A stretch of DNA of 64,000 bases from Odiellus spinosus (GCA_963920705.1 OY987236.1:6682190-6746189), one strand, 5' to 3'. Shown: positions 22,741 through 36,324, numbered from the stretch's first letter. Notes: a model not told the origin generated them from the sequence alone. Made by a program: numbers and translations.

Positions 22741-23448
22741 TTAAGGTGATATTTCCATTTCATTATAACCTCGTCAACTTCCAAGACTCGGCCACAAATC
22801 ACAAGGTTTTTTTAGTTAAAAGTTCAGACAGTGTTTATCGGTAGAATACACTTTGTATGCCAGTTTTTCTTGGGGTTCTTGAGTAAATCATCCTTCGGGG
22901 AAAGCCAAATTCAAGGGGTAAGATATCCATATACCGCAATTTCATTAACTCTCCGAAAAGTGTAGAGTTTGGGGAAGAAAAATCAAACGATTTAATGGAA
23001 ATGTTAAAATAAGTTCCGCGAGTGTATGCCAAGTGTTAAATAAAAATGTATTTAGAATAATAGTAACGGTAGTCCGTGTTGCGAATGGTAATAAACCGAC
23101 GAGGGGCGAGATACGTCACGCCTGACTCTCCCGTAATAGCCTTTAAGACAACCTTTTCAAACTCTATCCAAAAACGCGGATAACACTAGACTTATGTTCA
23201 GGGCGTACATCAGATTTCCCTCCATAAAAGATGCGGACGAACTACCCCCCTATATAAAATAAAAGAAAAAGTCTCGTGAGATTAAGAATCCAGTATCTCG
23301 AATAAGAAATTTAATTGGTCAGTTTATAAGCTAAAATAATTTTGTTGATTGGTTAAAGCAATTAGGCTTAGCTAATTTTGAAGTCAAATTAAACAAAAAC
23401 TGATAAAAGAGGAAGAATCTCTAACTATAACTATTTAAGTTAATTTTA
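22741..23448. other. no gene seen
   Basis: A 65-codon minus-strand frame (22835-23032) has no recognisable feature. Otherwise AT-rich spacer. Confidence 0.45.
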
Positions 23449-23968
23449 AGTCATTTTTGGATTTTGGCTAGATTTCTATCAGTGGTCTAATAATCTTTAA
23501 CGAGTGGCTCATGTCAATTTTATTATTTTAAATTAATCTAGGGAACGCCTTCTTTCCAAAGGGCCTATCGGTTTATGCCTGGTCATAGTATAGAAAAGAT
23601 ACGGCCATTTCAAGATAGGGGTCATTTTTGGATTTTTGCTAGATTTCCATCATTGGCGAAATAGTCTTTAACGAGTGGCTCATGCCAATTTTATTATTTT
23701 AAATTAATCTAGGGAACGCCTTCTTTCCAAAGGGCCTATCGGTTTATGCCTACGTCATAGTATAGAAAAGATACGGCCCTTTCAAGATAAGGGTCATTTT
23801 TGGATTTTTGCTCGATTTCTATCAGTGGCGGAATAATCATTAACGAGTGGCTCATGTCAATTTTACTATTTTAAATTAATCTAGGGAATGTCTTCTTTCC
23901 AATGCTGCTATCGGTTTATGCCTAGGCCATAGTAGAGAAAAGATATGGTCATGTCAAGATAGGGGTCA
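23449..23968. repeat. 171-bp unit, three tandem copies
   Basis: Each unit starts GTCATTTTTGGATTTTTGCT (23450, 23621, 23793) and includes ATCGGTTTATGCCT and AGAAAAGATACGGCC. The third copy is the most diverged. No coding frame runs through. Confidence 0.95.
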
Positions 23969-24775
23969 CTTAGTCAAAATTATAAAATATAGGGAATATT
24001 TGTCAGCATTCAAATTCCCTGATATTACCAGGTTTTGCAGGTTTCTATGAACGTTGAAATTTTACAACGAGATAAGGGAGATGGCGCAATCTGATTGGAT
24101 CGTGGGAATGCCATGAAACTGTAGAAAACTATCATAAGAATGGCCACGAAAAATTGAATTTATCAAAACATCGTCATCAATTTAAAGAGATTTTTCAAAG
24201 TGAATTTCCCGAGATTTCCTTGATTAATATCGTAAGAGTTGTCCTTTAATAGTAATTTTCCGTATTACTTTTTTCTCACTCCCCGTAATCTACGAGTACT
24301 GAAAATAAAATAGCAAAAACACTCGAGAAAATTTGGAGGCGCGAAGCTTAATAGCTATTTCGTTTTCTCCAATAAAGTTAGCTGGTCTGCGGAACGCGCG
24401 CCAGCGGTGAGCGCTTTAATAAAAGACTACATCGCGTCGTATATAAGAAATAACAGGTGTTTTTAACATTCACTCCTTTTCTTAATTTTAGAAATAATCT
24501 AGACTTTTAGATTTATAGCTCCTAACACCGACCCGAGGCTTAGACACTTAAAGGGAATGTAAAATGCCCAAAATAATAATGTTTACAACGTTTTATATGC
24601 AAATTTATTCGTGATAATAATTTATTTTAAAAGGGAAGAGTGAGAAGTAATAACGAGTTATTTTTAACTCGATTATAAGAGCGTTAAAATATTCATAAAA
24701 ACGTTTTTAAACTTCTGGTTAATTTAAAATTAATTAGCAAAGCTCGTGATTAGGGCAACCGTTAAAGAGCGATTG

Positions 24776-25150
24776 CAACCTAAGAACAAGAGATTTTTTA
24801 TGGATTCCTATTCGTTTAAATAGGCCTAATCCACCAGTAAAAAATTTACAAACAAATATTTAACTAAAATTAAATTTAAAACATATTCGGAAAAATAGGC
24901 TTAGTTGGATACCTTGAATTTCTTAGAATTGAAGGTTCAATTGAATGTTTTTGGAAGTCTCGTGGAGATCTCGCCTTAACAACGGGCCTATTTGCTCATT
25001 GCGAAGAAATTCAGGATCTCTAAAAATCCAGCTAAGCCTATTTTACGGGAAAGTTTTAAATATATTTCAAGTTTAAACGTTAAATTAATTACTTAAACTG
25101 TTGAATTAATTAATATTCATTCGCTTCTGAATATAATCCCTTTTGAAACA
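24776..25150. mobile_element. palindromic TTAA-site MITE, decayed copy
   Basis: The left end is TTAA-AGAGCGATTGCAACC, followed by the family hallmark TTTAAATAGGCCTAATCCACC. Inside, AAATAGGCTTAG and its inverse CTAAGCCTATTTT mark the central hairpin. The right end is too eroded to place exactly. Confidence 0.7.
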
Positions 25151-26131
25151 GGGTGGACACTTGAGGGTTCGCAACCAAACAAATTATATATAAAAGTAAA
25201 TTAATGTTTAATATTTACATACTAGATTAAATATATAAATTTACTGCTATAGTCAACTTGTAAGTTAGGTTAAATATCTCAAAGGATAAAGTTCATAATC
25301 AAAATTAATAATATTAAGAAAGTTTCTTATACTAGTTTTTAGTGGTTGATCTATTGTGTCCGCAGTGAAGCAAACTACAGAAGCACGAGTTTTTACATTG
25401 AATTAGCATTGTGCCCCTGTAAAAGTGTTTCAACAACAGCGCATCTGTGTTCAAGGAAAAGACATACTCTCGCGGTCTAGAGGGCTAAGAATTGGCGTCG
25501 TTAGGATTCTCAATTGAGTAAAAAAGGGGGATAACTGGGCAAATTTATTCAAGGTTTTATAGGAAATTAAATTGCGTAAATATTTAGTTTATGGCCGTTT
25601 TTTATTTCAAGTTTTAAATACCGAATTTAATTACCCTGGTTTTTTTTCCTAATCTTTGATTCCGTATTACTTAAATTTATGAAGCTATATAATTGAAATA
25701 AATCCAAGAGCAGTAAAATATTTTGGAGGCTAATTAGGATTTTGGGGCGGCTATACACCGCACCACTGGAATTTGGCAATATATTTGTTTATTCCATATT
25801 AGAGCGTAAACATCAAGTCGATTTAAATATTTAACAGATTTAAATATTCTGTTATTTAAAAGTAATAATTTCGTGTAATGAATCTTCCTTTTTAATTAAA
25901 TGAATTGACTACAAGTTATTATTTAAATCTTGGAATGATTATCTAATATTGCTTCCCAAACTTTAGAGGTTGGTTTCAGACAATGTGATGTTAAGAAAAA
26001 GCACTTTTGATTTCTTTAGTATTCTATGACACTTAACTATTCATAAAAAATCTACTACCACGTTTGTGGGATAAATAATATTAAAATAACCAATTAATAA
26101 AATCCGATCTGAAAAACTCATTTAACTATAC
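25151..26131. other. no gene seen
   Basis: AT-rich spacer upstream of the homeobox gene without recognisable content. Confidence 0.45.
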
Positions 26132-26422
26132 CAAGAAGGATCAGACAAGGAGAGGAAAAGTGGGGACGGCGCAGTTCCTACTGCGTCGGCCTAAACTCCC
26201 ACTCTGGGAGAACGGGGGTAGAGATGTTTCGTGGTAAAATGTTGTCACGTGGGTAAAACGGATCCTTTATGAGACGCGTAGTAACCGACGACGCTAGTGA
26301 CCACGTGACAACAGTTTACCTCGAGAATTTCCTATCCCCCTTTCCACCCGAGTGGGAGGTTGGCTCTTCTCTCTCTAACTCAACGCAGCCCCACTTTTCC
26401 TCTCCTTTTCTGATCCTTCTTG
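26132..26422 (+). mobile_element. MITE family 2, copy 1 (291 bp)
   Basis: Ends CAAGAAGGATCAGACAAGGA and CTGATCCTTCTTG, flanked by the perfect 7-bp duplication ACTATAC (26125-26131 and 26423-26429). TIRs of about 35 bp; GC-rich interior without protein domains. The sister copy is at 61834-62114 in the same orientation. Confidence 0.95.
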
Positions 26423-26458
26423 ACTATACTTAAGCATTATTAAAGGTATATACCCATT

Positions 26459-26935
26459 GAATAGAATCCTATTGGACCGAATTCCCATTGGTCCGAAATA
26501 AAAAATAAATAGTCCCAATCAACCGAATCTTGGCCGACCGAGCCCAATGCACCGAATTCCCATTGAACCGAAATCCCGCTGAACCGAATCCCGCTGAACC
26601 GAATCCCCCATAGACCGAATTTCCCATTGGGCCGAAACCAAAAAGGGCGTCCCGATGAATTTAAGCCGATAATGGTTAGGTTAGGTTAGGTTAGGTTAGG
26701 TTAGGTTAGGTTAGGTTAGGTTAGGTTAGAATGTGTTAATGGACTTCTGATTGTGAACGTCGGTCGAATGGGATTGACGGTCGAATGGGATTCGGTCGAA
26801 TGGGATTGACGGTCGAATGGGATTCGGTCGAATGGGATTCTGGTTTACGAAAACGTATCGGTTGAATGGGATTGTGGATCGAATGGGATTCTGCCCAATG
26901 GGATTCTGTCCAATGGAATTCTGTCCAATGGTCGA
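26459..26935. repeat. inverted minisatellite arms around (TTAGG)10
   Basis: The left arm (26459-26635) repeats a 14-17-bp unit such as CCATTGGACCGAATTC. The right arm (26758-26935) repeats the reverse complement, GGTCGAATGGGATT. Between them at 26676-26725 lie exactly ten TTAGG units. The whole can fold back on itself with the telomere-type repeat in the loop. It lies about 1.1 kb upstream of the homeobox start codon. The short frames on both strands here are products of the repeat. Confidence 0.92.
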
Positions 26936-27199
26936 GAAGCTTATTAAATGTTTTAACATTCTGATTACAGCATTGCTCATTAATGTTTATATTCAAATAC
27001 TTCTCTATATCACCTTTAATTATTTCATTAAATGAAATTTTTAAACTTCAATAAATTAAGCCAAATTTCATTTGTAGACTAAAAAATCCATTAAAAGTCA
27101 CGAAGAAAAGTTTTCCTAACTATCCTAGTTACGTTTCATATTATTCCCTCTAGATGTCGATAGTGCTTTAGTTAAATTACATATCCAACGATCCATTAC

Positions 27200-28042
27200 C
27201 CTCATTCAAATAATAACAAAAAAAAAAAAAAACGAAAGAAAACGTTCTAGTCGCATAAAGCAGTAATCTATCTTGTCACGTTTTCTCTCCTCCTCTTCGC
27301 GCAACATAACGCGTATTAGCGATATCCACAATTTCAGCCTGTTGTACCTCTCGCGAACCATTCCTTAACCAGAGAAAATCGACTTAAGTTAAGTTTGCTC
27401 CGAAACTCGTCGCGCGGCTTAAGTTGTTGCGTCCAATAAAATCTCCTCCCCAATGGCAAAAATTACAACCCACCAAAACCCCCTTTCGTTCAAATCCCCC
27501 GTGTACGAATCGTTTCCCCTTAGTAATTTCCCCAATCCCCTCGGTTCGAATCACCCCTTTGTCCCCCCCTTAACGAAACCTCTCTCTCTCTAGGGATTTT
27601 TCTATCCCGCGAAATTACGGCGTTGGAATAATATCTTTTTACCAGGCTAATAGATGAATCTAAACTAAAGAGAAGTATATAGGGCTCGTGTGTGCGCGCG
27701 TGAGATGGGGGAAAACGATACGTTTCTCATTCGCATAACGTAAAAAACGTTTTAACCACGCGGATTGACGATTTTCGCGGTAGAGACACGAGAGACGCGG
27801 AGAGAGAGAGGGAGTGAGACGAAACGAAACGCCGTTTAACGTTATTAAACGCGGGAACAGGAGCGGGCGCTTAATTAAAACGGCGCGCGCGGTATTTAAA
27901 CGCTACTCCTTTTTATTGATTTAATTTAAAATTAAATTTAAATTTAATAAAAAATAATTTAATAATATTTTTTGCGATTTTTCACGAGACAAAAAAGCCA
28001 AGAATAAAATAAAATTGGATCGTATAAAAGTTACTGGACTAT
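27200..28042 (+). promoter_or_regulatory. upstream and 5' UTR region of the homeobox gene
   Basis: From about 27240 to 27900 the sequence is clearly richer in CpG than the rest of the window. It contains GAGA/CTCT tracts (27577-27592 and 27799-27814), which are GAGA-factor-type sites common at developmental promoters. No unambiguous TATA-initiator pair was found, as is usual for such genes. The last 140 bp before the ATG are AT-rich and should be 5' UTR. An in-frame TAA at 28010-28012 precedes the start codon, which supports the chosen ATG. Confidence 0.6.
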
Positions 28043-28688
28043 ATGATGCCTACGGCGCCGTCATTAGCCGTACCCGTTTCACCAACGGCGACCAAAATGA
28101 ACAATCGGATCGGTTTCAGCATCGACGATTTGGTGGGAAAAAGTAAAATCGGCAGTAACTTGAATAATAACACGAAATTATCGTCGGAAAACGACAACAG
28201 GTCCCGTAGCGTTACACCCGATTCGGACCGAGGACCTAGTCCCGGTTTACCGCGACCTCAACCGCGTCGTCGACCGCCAAGTTCGAGCCCACCGCCGGCT
28301 CATTCCCGTCTGATTCCAGTTTCGTCAGCACCCGGCGGTGGGATTTATTCCCAATCTCCGCAAAGTTTCGCTTCATCTCCCGTTTGCATGGGTTACGGCG
28401 AAGCCATGTCCGCGGCGGTTCACGCTGCCGCGGCGGCAGGATTGGGACAGTTCTATCATCACGGGGCGCCAAGTGCCGGCGATCCAGTTTCGTCCTTCTA
28501 CGGCGGTCATCCTCATCATCATCATCCCGTTTCGGCCACTTCTCATTTGGCCAACGCGTTGGACTTAAGTTCCGGCCAAGCCATGTCCGTTTCGCAATTG
28601 ATGTTAGCCCGAGAACAATACGCCTTATACCCCTGGTTATTGGCGCGACAACATCATAGGTTATTACCTCACCAGCAAAGATTGCCAG
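28043..28688 (+). CDS. E5/ems: ems/E5 homeobox protein (EMX family), exon 1
   Basis: Residues 1-215 plus the first base of codon 216, ending at the donor CCAG|GTATGT. FSIDDLV at 25-31 is an eh1-type motif, which in homeoproteins recruits the co-repressor Groucho. Ser/Pro-rich sequence, an Ala-rich stretch and a His run (HPHHHH) follow. LYPWLLAR (YPWL at 196-199) is the hexapeptide-like motif that sits before the homeodomain in EMX proteins and can contact PBC cofactors. The ATG-ATG start is the first after an in-frame stop. EMX-class proteins are nuclear regulators of anterior head, brain and tracheal patterning; whether this is ems or its paralogue E5 is not settled. Confidence 0.96.
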
Positions 28689-31363
28689 GTATGTTATGAT
28701 TTGTGTTGGAATGCAGTTTGCGTGTTTTTTTTATTATCAATTATAATTCGGTTAAAAAAATCATACGATAAACGATAACGTCCAGTCTCGAGATTGGGTT
28801 ATTTTGCTCCTATGATTTTTTAAATGTAAATGGGTAATAACGTGCTTTGATAGAACTATACAACGCGACCGTATATTAGCGCAAATACGTTCATGAAACG
28901 ATTCCAAACCTTTACAAATACTTATAATATGAAAGTATTTGTAATATAAACATGGAAATCACATGACAGCAAGAAACTTATTCGAAGATCCATCTTTTCG
29001 TTTTGTTAAAACAAAAATTGACAACCCTCTTCATCTCCCCTAAACCATATTGAATTTCCCATTGGTTAACAGCACGCTCAAAGCTATAGGGTCGCTTCAA
29101 CTCTATGCAAAAATATCATAGATATAACGGATACCTTAGTTTGGAGCGCGCTGACAAAACAAGTCAGAAAAGCTGTTTTTTGGGTGCTAGAACTATACAT
29201 TGAAAAAAATTTTTGATCCTTAAACGTTTCCATCGAAGATATAATTTATAATTATATTAATTAATAATTATCTTCAATTAAAGAGAATATTTGTAAGAAC
29301 AGCTAAAGGTAATACGTTTTTCGCACGCCACGATTACACGCATATACGTTTAAGGGCCTCATTTCCTGTAGTTAATTGGTTTAACGTTTGAAAAGATTAC
29401 ATCTCGATCGACTGACAACGCGGTAAATAGTAAAAATTTCCCAAAAATAAATTGGAAACGATTTTAAAAATCATATTAAAACTCCTAACAAATCTAAATT
29501 CAGGAAGAAATGTTCTATATCTTTCTCCGAATTTTTAGAAGACCATTCTAACAAGTTGTTGAAGACAAAACATCTATTGAAAACTATCAAATAAATTAAT
29601 AATTAAACCTCTTATATTTCAAATTCATTGATATTGAAAGAACCCATATTGACTCAATTAATTGTCATATACCGTAGCTAATTAAAAAAAATCTAATAAC
29701 CCTATTTAGATACAACTAATATTAAAAAAAACCTCGGGAAATGCTAAGAGATATGCTTTTAAATTAATATTCTTCCTGTTAATTTAAAAATGACTCCAAG
29801 ACGTGTTGCGCTGTAGGGTTTTTTGAAGGTGACCAGACTGCATTTTTTTTTTTATAAGTTTATCAAAAACTTTCCGTTAATTTAAAGTCTTATTCAGATC
29901 ACACAATTTATGTCTGAACTATACATATAAAATAGATTACTGATACAATTTTTAACAACTAACATCTTTGCAAGGCGACTCATTTCATCAATTTTGAGTC
30001 GCAACGACGTCTGACTTGAATGATAAATGTTTTTCAAAACTGTTGCGAAAATAATAAACCTATATACACGATTCAAGTTTTATATGCGTCTTTGAATTTT
30101 AGTTTAGGCAGAAACAAAATACTGTATTTTTCATACTTTGGATGAGTTGGTAAAAACAGGCATGTTGTTAACTATGTGTGGCATGAATTGCAACCAAAAT
30201 CCCTAAGGTTAGACCAGGGTCTTACGCTTGTGGCGATTAGTATAACCATGGAGCTTAGAACGGGAGTTGGACTTTCTTAGGACCCGGCCCAAATCATAGG
30301 TACATTAAATTTTTATCTCCATAACACTTCCTCCCATTCCAAGGTCAAATATGCGTATTTAACCAACTTCCATGTATTGCTGGCTTTCCAACTGTCTGAT
30401 TCCCAGGTAAGCCCGAAGTGCCAAAAAATTGTTCCGTTAAGATGGATGAATCAATGTATATCGGAGAGATAGTTAAAAATATTCAAAATATATAAAATAT
30501 TTGGCATTAATTGCCGCAACAGTAAAAATAAAAAATTAAAATTCTAATCGTTAATCTTTGAAATTTTTTGAAAATCTAATTATTCTACGTCATCAAGAGG
30601 AAAAATTCAATTAATTTTGGTATTTTAATTTTAAGTTTCTTAAAAACGGGTCAGCATAAAGGGGTTAAAAACTTTGAATATGGGTTTGAAATAGTATAAA
30701 AAACTTAAACAAATCTAATTGATATTAATTTGCCTTCGAAAATCTGTGATAGCAACACTTCAAATCGTTTTCAATCGTCAAATCAACTTTTCAAAATATT
30801 AAATATATATTTTGAGAAAAGATCTTTAGAGTTGACCTCAAAATTTTACCATTTGACCTTTATAAAACGGTTAAAAACGATTTCAAAAGCTAGGATCACA
30901 CTAGCATTTCTTAATCGATTTGAAACGGTCAAAATCAAACCGATATTTAAATCGCCAGGAATCGTTTTAATCGTCACGCGTTCACGCATTATCTTTATAA
31001 ATCGATTTATTGTAGCTTCATCCATCGGTTGTTGAAGCCGAATTGGTTTGAAACCGGTTCCCGAAGCAGTTTCCAGAAATCGAATCAAATCGATTCGAGA
31101 AAAGACGGTTTCCCGTTCACACGACTCCAGTGAAACGTTTAGAAACGCTTTAAATCGATTACGAGGCCTATAGTAAAACGCGGCTTAAGTATCTTGTGTG
31201 AACACGACTTAATTGGCAATTATTTAAGTTAATTGTAATCAAACCTTCCTCCATTTTTGGAATGAGGTTAATCAGAATTAATTATTACTACAATCTAAAT
31301 TATCGCGTTTCTCTTCCCTCGTAATCTCCTTTTGATAAATTGGTGTATTTTTCTATATTATAT

Positions 31364-31700
31364 CAGAAGCCGATGAAACCCTCCTTTGAAGTCTATTACT
31401 CCCTGGTCTTGTCTACCCCTCTCTGTATGGGTTATTCTCAAAAGGCGCGATTCGTACGCCTCCTAACGGTAGATGTTTTCGGAGCGAGAGCTCGTCGAGC
31501 GAATATCTCTAGCAGCCTTGGAGTTCGTCCAGAAAACGTCGTCGTTTGTGGAGAGAGAGAATTTCCAATTGTCCGTAGACAGGGGGGATGAAGTAGGACC
31601 CCTTCTAACTCGTAAAATTGGGAATTTTACCCATACAGAGAGGAGCGCTATATGGAACATTGGAGTAGTAGACTTCAAAGGAGGGTTTCATCGGCTTCTG
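31364..31700 (+). mobile_element. MITE family 3, copy 1 (337 bp)
   Basis: Ends CAGAAGCCGATGAAACCCTC and its inverse, TIRs of about 40 bp, flanked by the perfect 7-bp duplication ATTATAT (31357-31363 and 31701-31707). The interior is GC-rich, with several overlapping short frames on both strands and no known domain. Confidence 0.95.
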
Positions 31701-34422
31701 ATTATATCATATAGAAATATTTTTGGTACAAATAGGTAAGGTTTTTAATTCATATACCGGTAAAATATGGCTTCCATCGTTATATAAAACACTTCAACAA
31801 TTATATTAACCTCAATGTATATTCGACAACCTCGCGAAAATAACGGAAATAGATGTCAAACGCGTTATAGAGAGCTTTAGAACAAGGTAATGGTACAGAA
31901 ACGTTCGTAATAGACCTGAAAAATACGAGATATAGTTTTCTGATAGCAGATGTTTTGTAAATTAAGCTAGGTTAAAACACGTCAAGTAATTTTACGACGA
32001 AAAATATTATAGATCTCGTTATCGAGAAGTTTGCAAACTATAGAATGCTACGGCGGATTGATACGTAATGTTAAACTTTATAGATAATAAAGTAATTATA
32101 CAAATTGATCTTGAACAGGAGTATATAGAAATGATTAATTATCATGATTGCGATTACGAAACGACGAATGGAAAAAATTACCAGTTATAATATAGTATAT
32201 ACATCACGCGAAAAAATAACCGCCACATATTGTAATTATATATAAAACTAAATAAATGTACGTCATCAAAAATTTTATATTCGCACAAAAAGGTTTCCCT
32301 AATTCCCTTTCTCCTAATCCCATTTCTCCCATTCTAGCCTAATCTACGGATTGGGTAAAAATAATTGGGAGCTTTTAGGTTACGATCTATAGGTCATACA
32401 ACTAATTACATAGGTATACGTGGTTTAGATAAAAAATTAATTAGTTACAGAGGGAAAAAATTCTATATATTATCATAAAAGAAATAAAATTTTAATAATT
32501 TAGAAAAAAATCAAATTTGTACCAAAAGCAACAAAATTAGACTAAATTGAAAACTTTCATCTTATAATTTAGACAAAACTGGAATTAAAATAAATTATTT
32601 CTAAATTCAACCACATTGAAAGAAATCGTACGATTTCTTTGAGTTAAATTGGATAGAATCCAAAAAAGTCGAAATTTTAATTTCACCCTCTCTTTAATTA
32701 TCATAATTCCATGGAGAGATTAAAAAGCTGGTAAAACCCATAACGTTATGAAATTTTAGATATATATTAAGTTATAACCTTGGAAACGACAAATTACAAT
32801 TGAAACACAAGTTTTTCTTACTAATTTCAACCACTATTAAAAGGTTCTAACTAAATCACGTTCCAAGTGCGCAAGAAAATGTGATAATATGGTAAAATTA
32901 TACTCAAATTTCATTTGGATCGCGTAAGAAATCGGTGTTAGGGTCACTTTAAGTTAGGGATAACGATCATAACCTGGCTTTAAGCCTGCTACTAATTTAA
33001 GGTGAAAAAGTTAGTACATGATCTTTAAGTATACCGCGTATGTTATGAAAAATAATAATAAATACACGATAAAACGATTCTTTATGACATCATTAGACGC
33101 TAAAGGTTTAACCCCGAAAGGGAAGGTGAAGAGATTTTTTTTATGGATTCTGCTTCTAAAAATAAGACATGTTTGCGCAGTAAAACATTCAGAAAGTGTC
33201 TCAAAATTGTAGAAAACATCGCAAACCTTCTGATTTTGGCATAGAATTAAAGGAGAAACAAAATACATTTTAAAAATTAAAATCCCCGTGACACGTGCTG
33301 CGGTAAACTCTTTGAATCGCGTTAAATCTCGTTTCCAATTATTTTCACGCCCACAATCGTGCGTACAATCGCGATTATTTTATGAAGACAAAGGTGGGGA
33401 GTCTTTTGATTGGTCGAAGGTTCTCCTTTTATTAGTGCTCGGAATTTTTTTTTTTCTGGATTATTTCAAAAATGCAATAAATTCAGATAAAAGTTAAATG
33501 GCTTACCCTAAGCTTTATATATTAGAAAGTTACTCGAATTGAAAACGTATATTCGTGGAAAATAATCAAAATATATTTCAAAATAAATAAAACAATAAAA
33601 CCAAGCTTATAAGGTTTTAAAATTTATTATTTTTGAAGAAAATTGATTTAAAAATTTCTTATCCAAGATAACGTGGATAATATTCTAGGATAAGTTGGCA
33701 TTTACAGATAAAAACATTGTATTTTGTATTTTATCTTTGGATAAATTAACTGGATTGATAAATAGTATATTTTTAAGCAAACGAAATTAATTAATACAAG
33801 TTATACAAATTCCGAGCTCTTATCTTAAATACTAAATTATGAATTTTTGCTCAATTCAGAGAGGCATTTCTCGAAGGTTTCATTTCACGAACAATTAATC
33901 TTATTTTTAGAAGCAGATTCGATAATAAAACACTTTATTTTCCACTTCACTCTCCCTTTAAACGATTTAACAACATTAAGTTTTGCCTAATAGCTCGCAA
34001 TTCATATTTCGTGATAAGTAAACGTTTCCAACTGAAATTGTAATTTACTAAACCATTATAAGCCGCTTAAGACTTACTAACATCGCCATATACTACTACG
34101 TACTAAAATACGTACATGAAAACACCTTTAAACCTATGACTTATCATAATTATATTTTCAGCTTCCTAATGATATAACTGTAAGATTTCATACTCGAACA
34201 ACATTAATTGAATGAAGCACGCTAAAATAATTTTGGGTTTTATTTTAAATCGAAAGTTATAGTGGATGAAAAATAATAGGAGTATTAGAATCTATGCAAT
34301 TAGAGCCGGATAATTTTAGGGATGGCTCCTTTTTTAAAACAAACCACTAACCAGCGTATGTGTAGATGTATTTTGGAATCGTTTTTAACCATTTTTCCGA
34401 AAATGCCACATGACAGTCAGCC

Positions 34423-34748
34423 ACACCAAGAATCCATTCAGGTTCCATAAGAATATGGGAGGGCCGCGATTCAATAACCATCCTCCCAAACTTTGTAGCA
34501 AAAGTTCGTCCGCTTCGAATCGATTTTTCAAGTAAATCGCTCCTGACATCTATTATTAACCCGCGCCACTAACAACCTTGACATAATATTTTGGGCAATA
34601 AAAATGGAGCCGACCGAAAAAAGATCTAAGCGTAAAAATGTTGGGAAAATTGCAGACGAACTTTTGTTACAAAGTTTGGGAGGATGGTACCAGAGGCTAA
34701 AGCTATGCTCCCATATTCTTATGGAACCTGAATGGATTCTTGGTCACA
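34423..34748. mobile_element. fold-back element, arms about 95 bp
   Basis: The left arm (34423-34515) and right arm (34653-34748) are reverse complements with good identity. Examples are CAAGAATCCATTCAGGTTCC against its inverse, and CTCCCAAACTTTGTAGCAAA against TTTGTTACAAAGTTTGGGAG. The loop is about 137 bp. A 92-codon plus-strand frame starts in the loop and runs through the right arm; it is treated as a by-product. Confidence 0.85.
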
Positions 34749-35014
34749 CTAATAAAATACCCAAGACACATATATCAATGGCACGTGTTATTGTGCCTGT
34801 GAAAATAATCAAACGCAAAATTTATCGCGACACAAAAGAGCGTGCCATATTAGGTGTCGTGGGAATTTTAATAAGCATTTAATAAATTTTAGTTTTATTG
34901 GACTATTCGGAGATAGTTTTGGTATCAAGTTCAACCTTTAATTTGAAATATTATCGTTCCTTTATCATTCTACCTATATTGGCCTTTTGGCATTTTAATT
35001 TAGAAGTTTCTTAA

Positions 35015-35407
35015 ACACAACCAGTGACTTTTTTATCGTTTCCTTTTGGTTTAAATAGGCCTAATCCAACAATAAAACAAATTAAAAACAAATATTTAAC
35101 TAGAAATAAATTTTAAACTTGCCATCAAAATAGGCTTAGCTGGATTCATCCTGAATTCCACGTATAAGGACTAGCAACCAATGAGATTGATCATGGAGAT
35201 CCTGCATTCCCCATATAAGAGCCATCGAGCAATGTCATTGGTCGCTTGCCCTTATATGGGAAGTTCTGGTGATCTCCATGAATCAAGCTAAGCCTATTTT
35301 CCTGGTAATATTTGTTTAATATTTGTTTTATTTTAATTTTTCTAATGTTGGATTAGGCCTATTTAACGATAAGGAATAGATAAAAAACACTTAATTGCAT
35401 TCTCCCT
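35015..35407. mobile_element. palindromic TTAA-site MITE
   Basis: Near-palindrome. TTTAAATAGGCCTAATCCAA on the left matches GGATTAGGCCTATTTAA on the right, and AAAATAGGCTTAGCTGGATT matches ATCAAGCTAAGCCTATTTTC nearer the middle. The right end TTGCATTCTCCCT is well kept; the left end and the TTAA sites have drifted. Confidence 0.8.
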
Positions 35408-36324
35408 TGAAAAACGCGTCAAACCTTATGAACGCCATGGTTTTGTTATTCATATATTAAGATTATATTAAAGGGTTTAAAAGGATAATCCACAAGCCAT
35501 CAAAAATAAAATATCTTTATATTTTTGGAATACCCCCAAAATATTTTCTTAAATATTAATATTAATATTAAAATAATTAGCCTTTGAAATTGCTCCTAAA
35601 ACTTAATAATATAGACTGTTTTAATTACGGGCGATAACATCCCGGAGCTATTTAGCTGTAATTTAGAAAATTAGTGGACATTGTAATATTTTCGTACGTT
35701 ATGGGAAAGGTAACTTAAATACTAAAATAATTGTGGGAGTATAAATCTTTTTAAAGTCAGCGTTCGCCCTATGGTTCCATCGCTGCCCACTAATATTAGG
35801 AGTCATTTGTCGACGCTGCAGGCATATTTTCGACACAAAATAAGGATATAAAAACTTTTAAGAGTTCATTTATTTTTATTTCATTCCCGGTTTGTTTTTA
35901 TTATTTGTTGAAAATAATAAAACGAATTCATCTCGGTAAACATCGAATTAAAAACAACTTAATTATAACAACCCGTTAATTATTATTCTCGCTAGTATAT
36001 CAACGCGAGACTGGAAAAGAAAATAAAGGTGACGTTTCATATATGTAGGCCGCTTTGATAGTAAATGTTGGGAAATTATTCCAGTTTGATTATAACTAAT
36101 CATTTTAGAATTATTTATTAACAGAAGTTTAAACCTTATTTGAGAAATTTAATTAACGTCCAGTAACGAGGCTCTAAGCAAGATGAATAACCAATAATAA
36201 TAAGCGTCCCTTTACGTCAAAAAGTAGTAACTAACAAAACTTCGTGTTGGTATAAAACTTGAAAGATAATTTAATTTAAAATTATATTAAAAATGGTTGA
36301 ATTAAAGGTTGAATTAAATCATAA

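Noticed and set aside
27541-27556. GGTTCGAATC like a tRNA T-arm
   Set aside because: No matching acceptor, D or anticodon stems around it; no tRNA could be supported anywhere in the window.
28023-28030. TATAAAAG upstream of the homeobox ATG as a TATA box
   Set aside because: It lies only 13 bp before the start codon and would leave no room for a 5' UTR; taken as chance in AT-rich leader.
30890-31215. Possible MITE with GATCACACTAG / GTGTGAAC ends
   Set aside because: The ends are too weakly similar and no target-site duplication was found.
34604-34882. 92-codon plus-strand frame
   Set aside because: It starts in the loop and runs through the right arm of a fold-back element; no protein family recognised.
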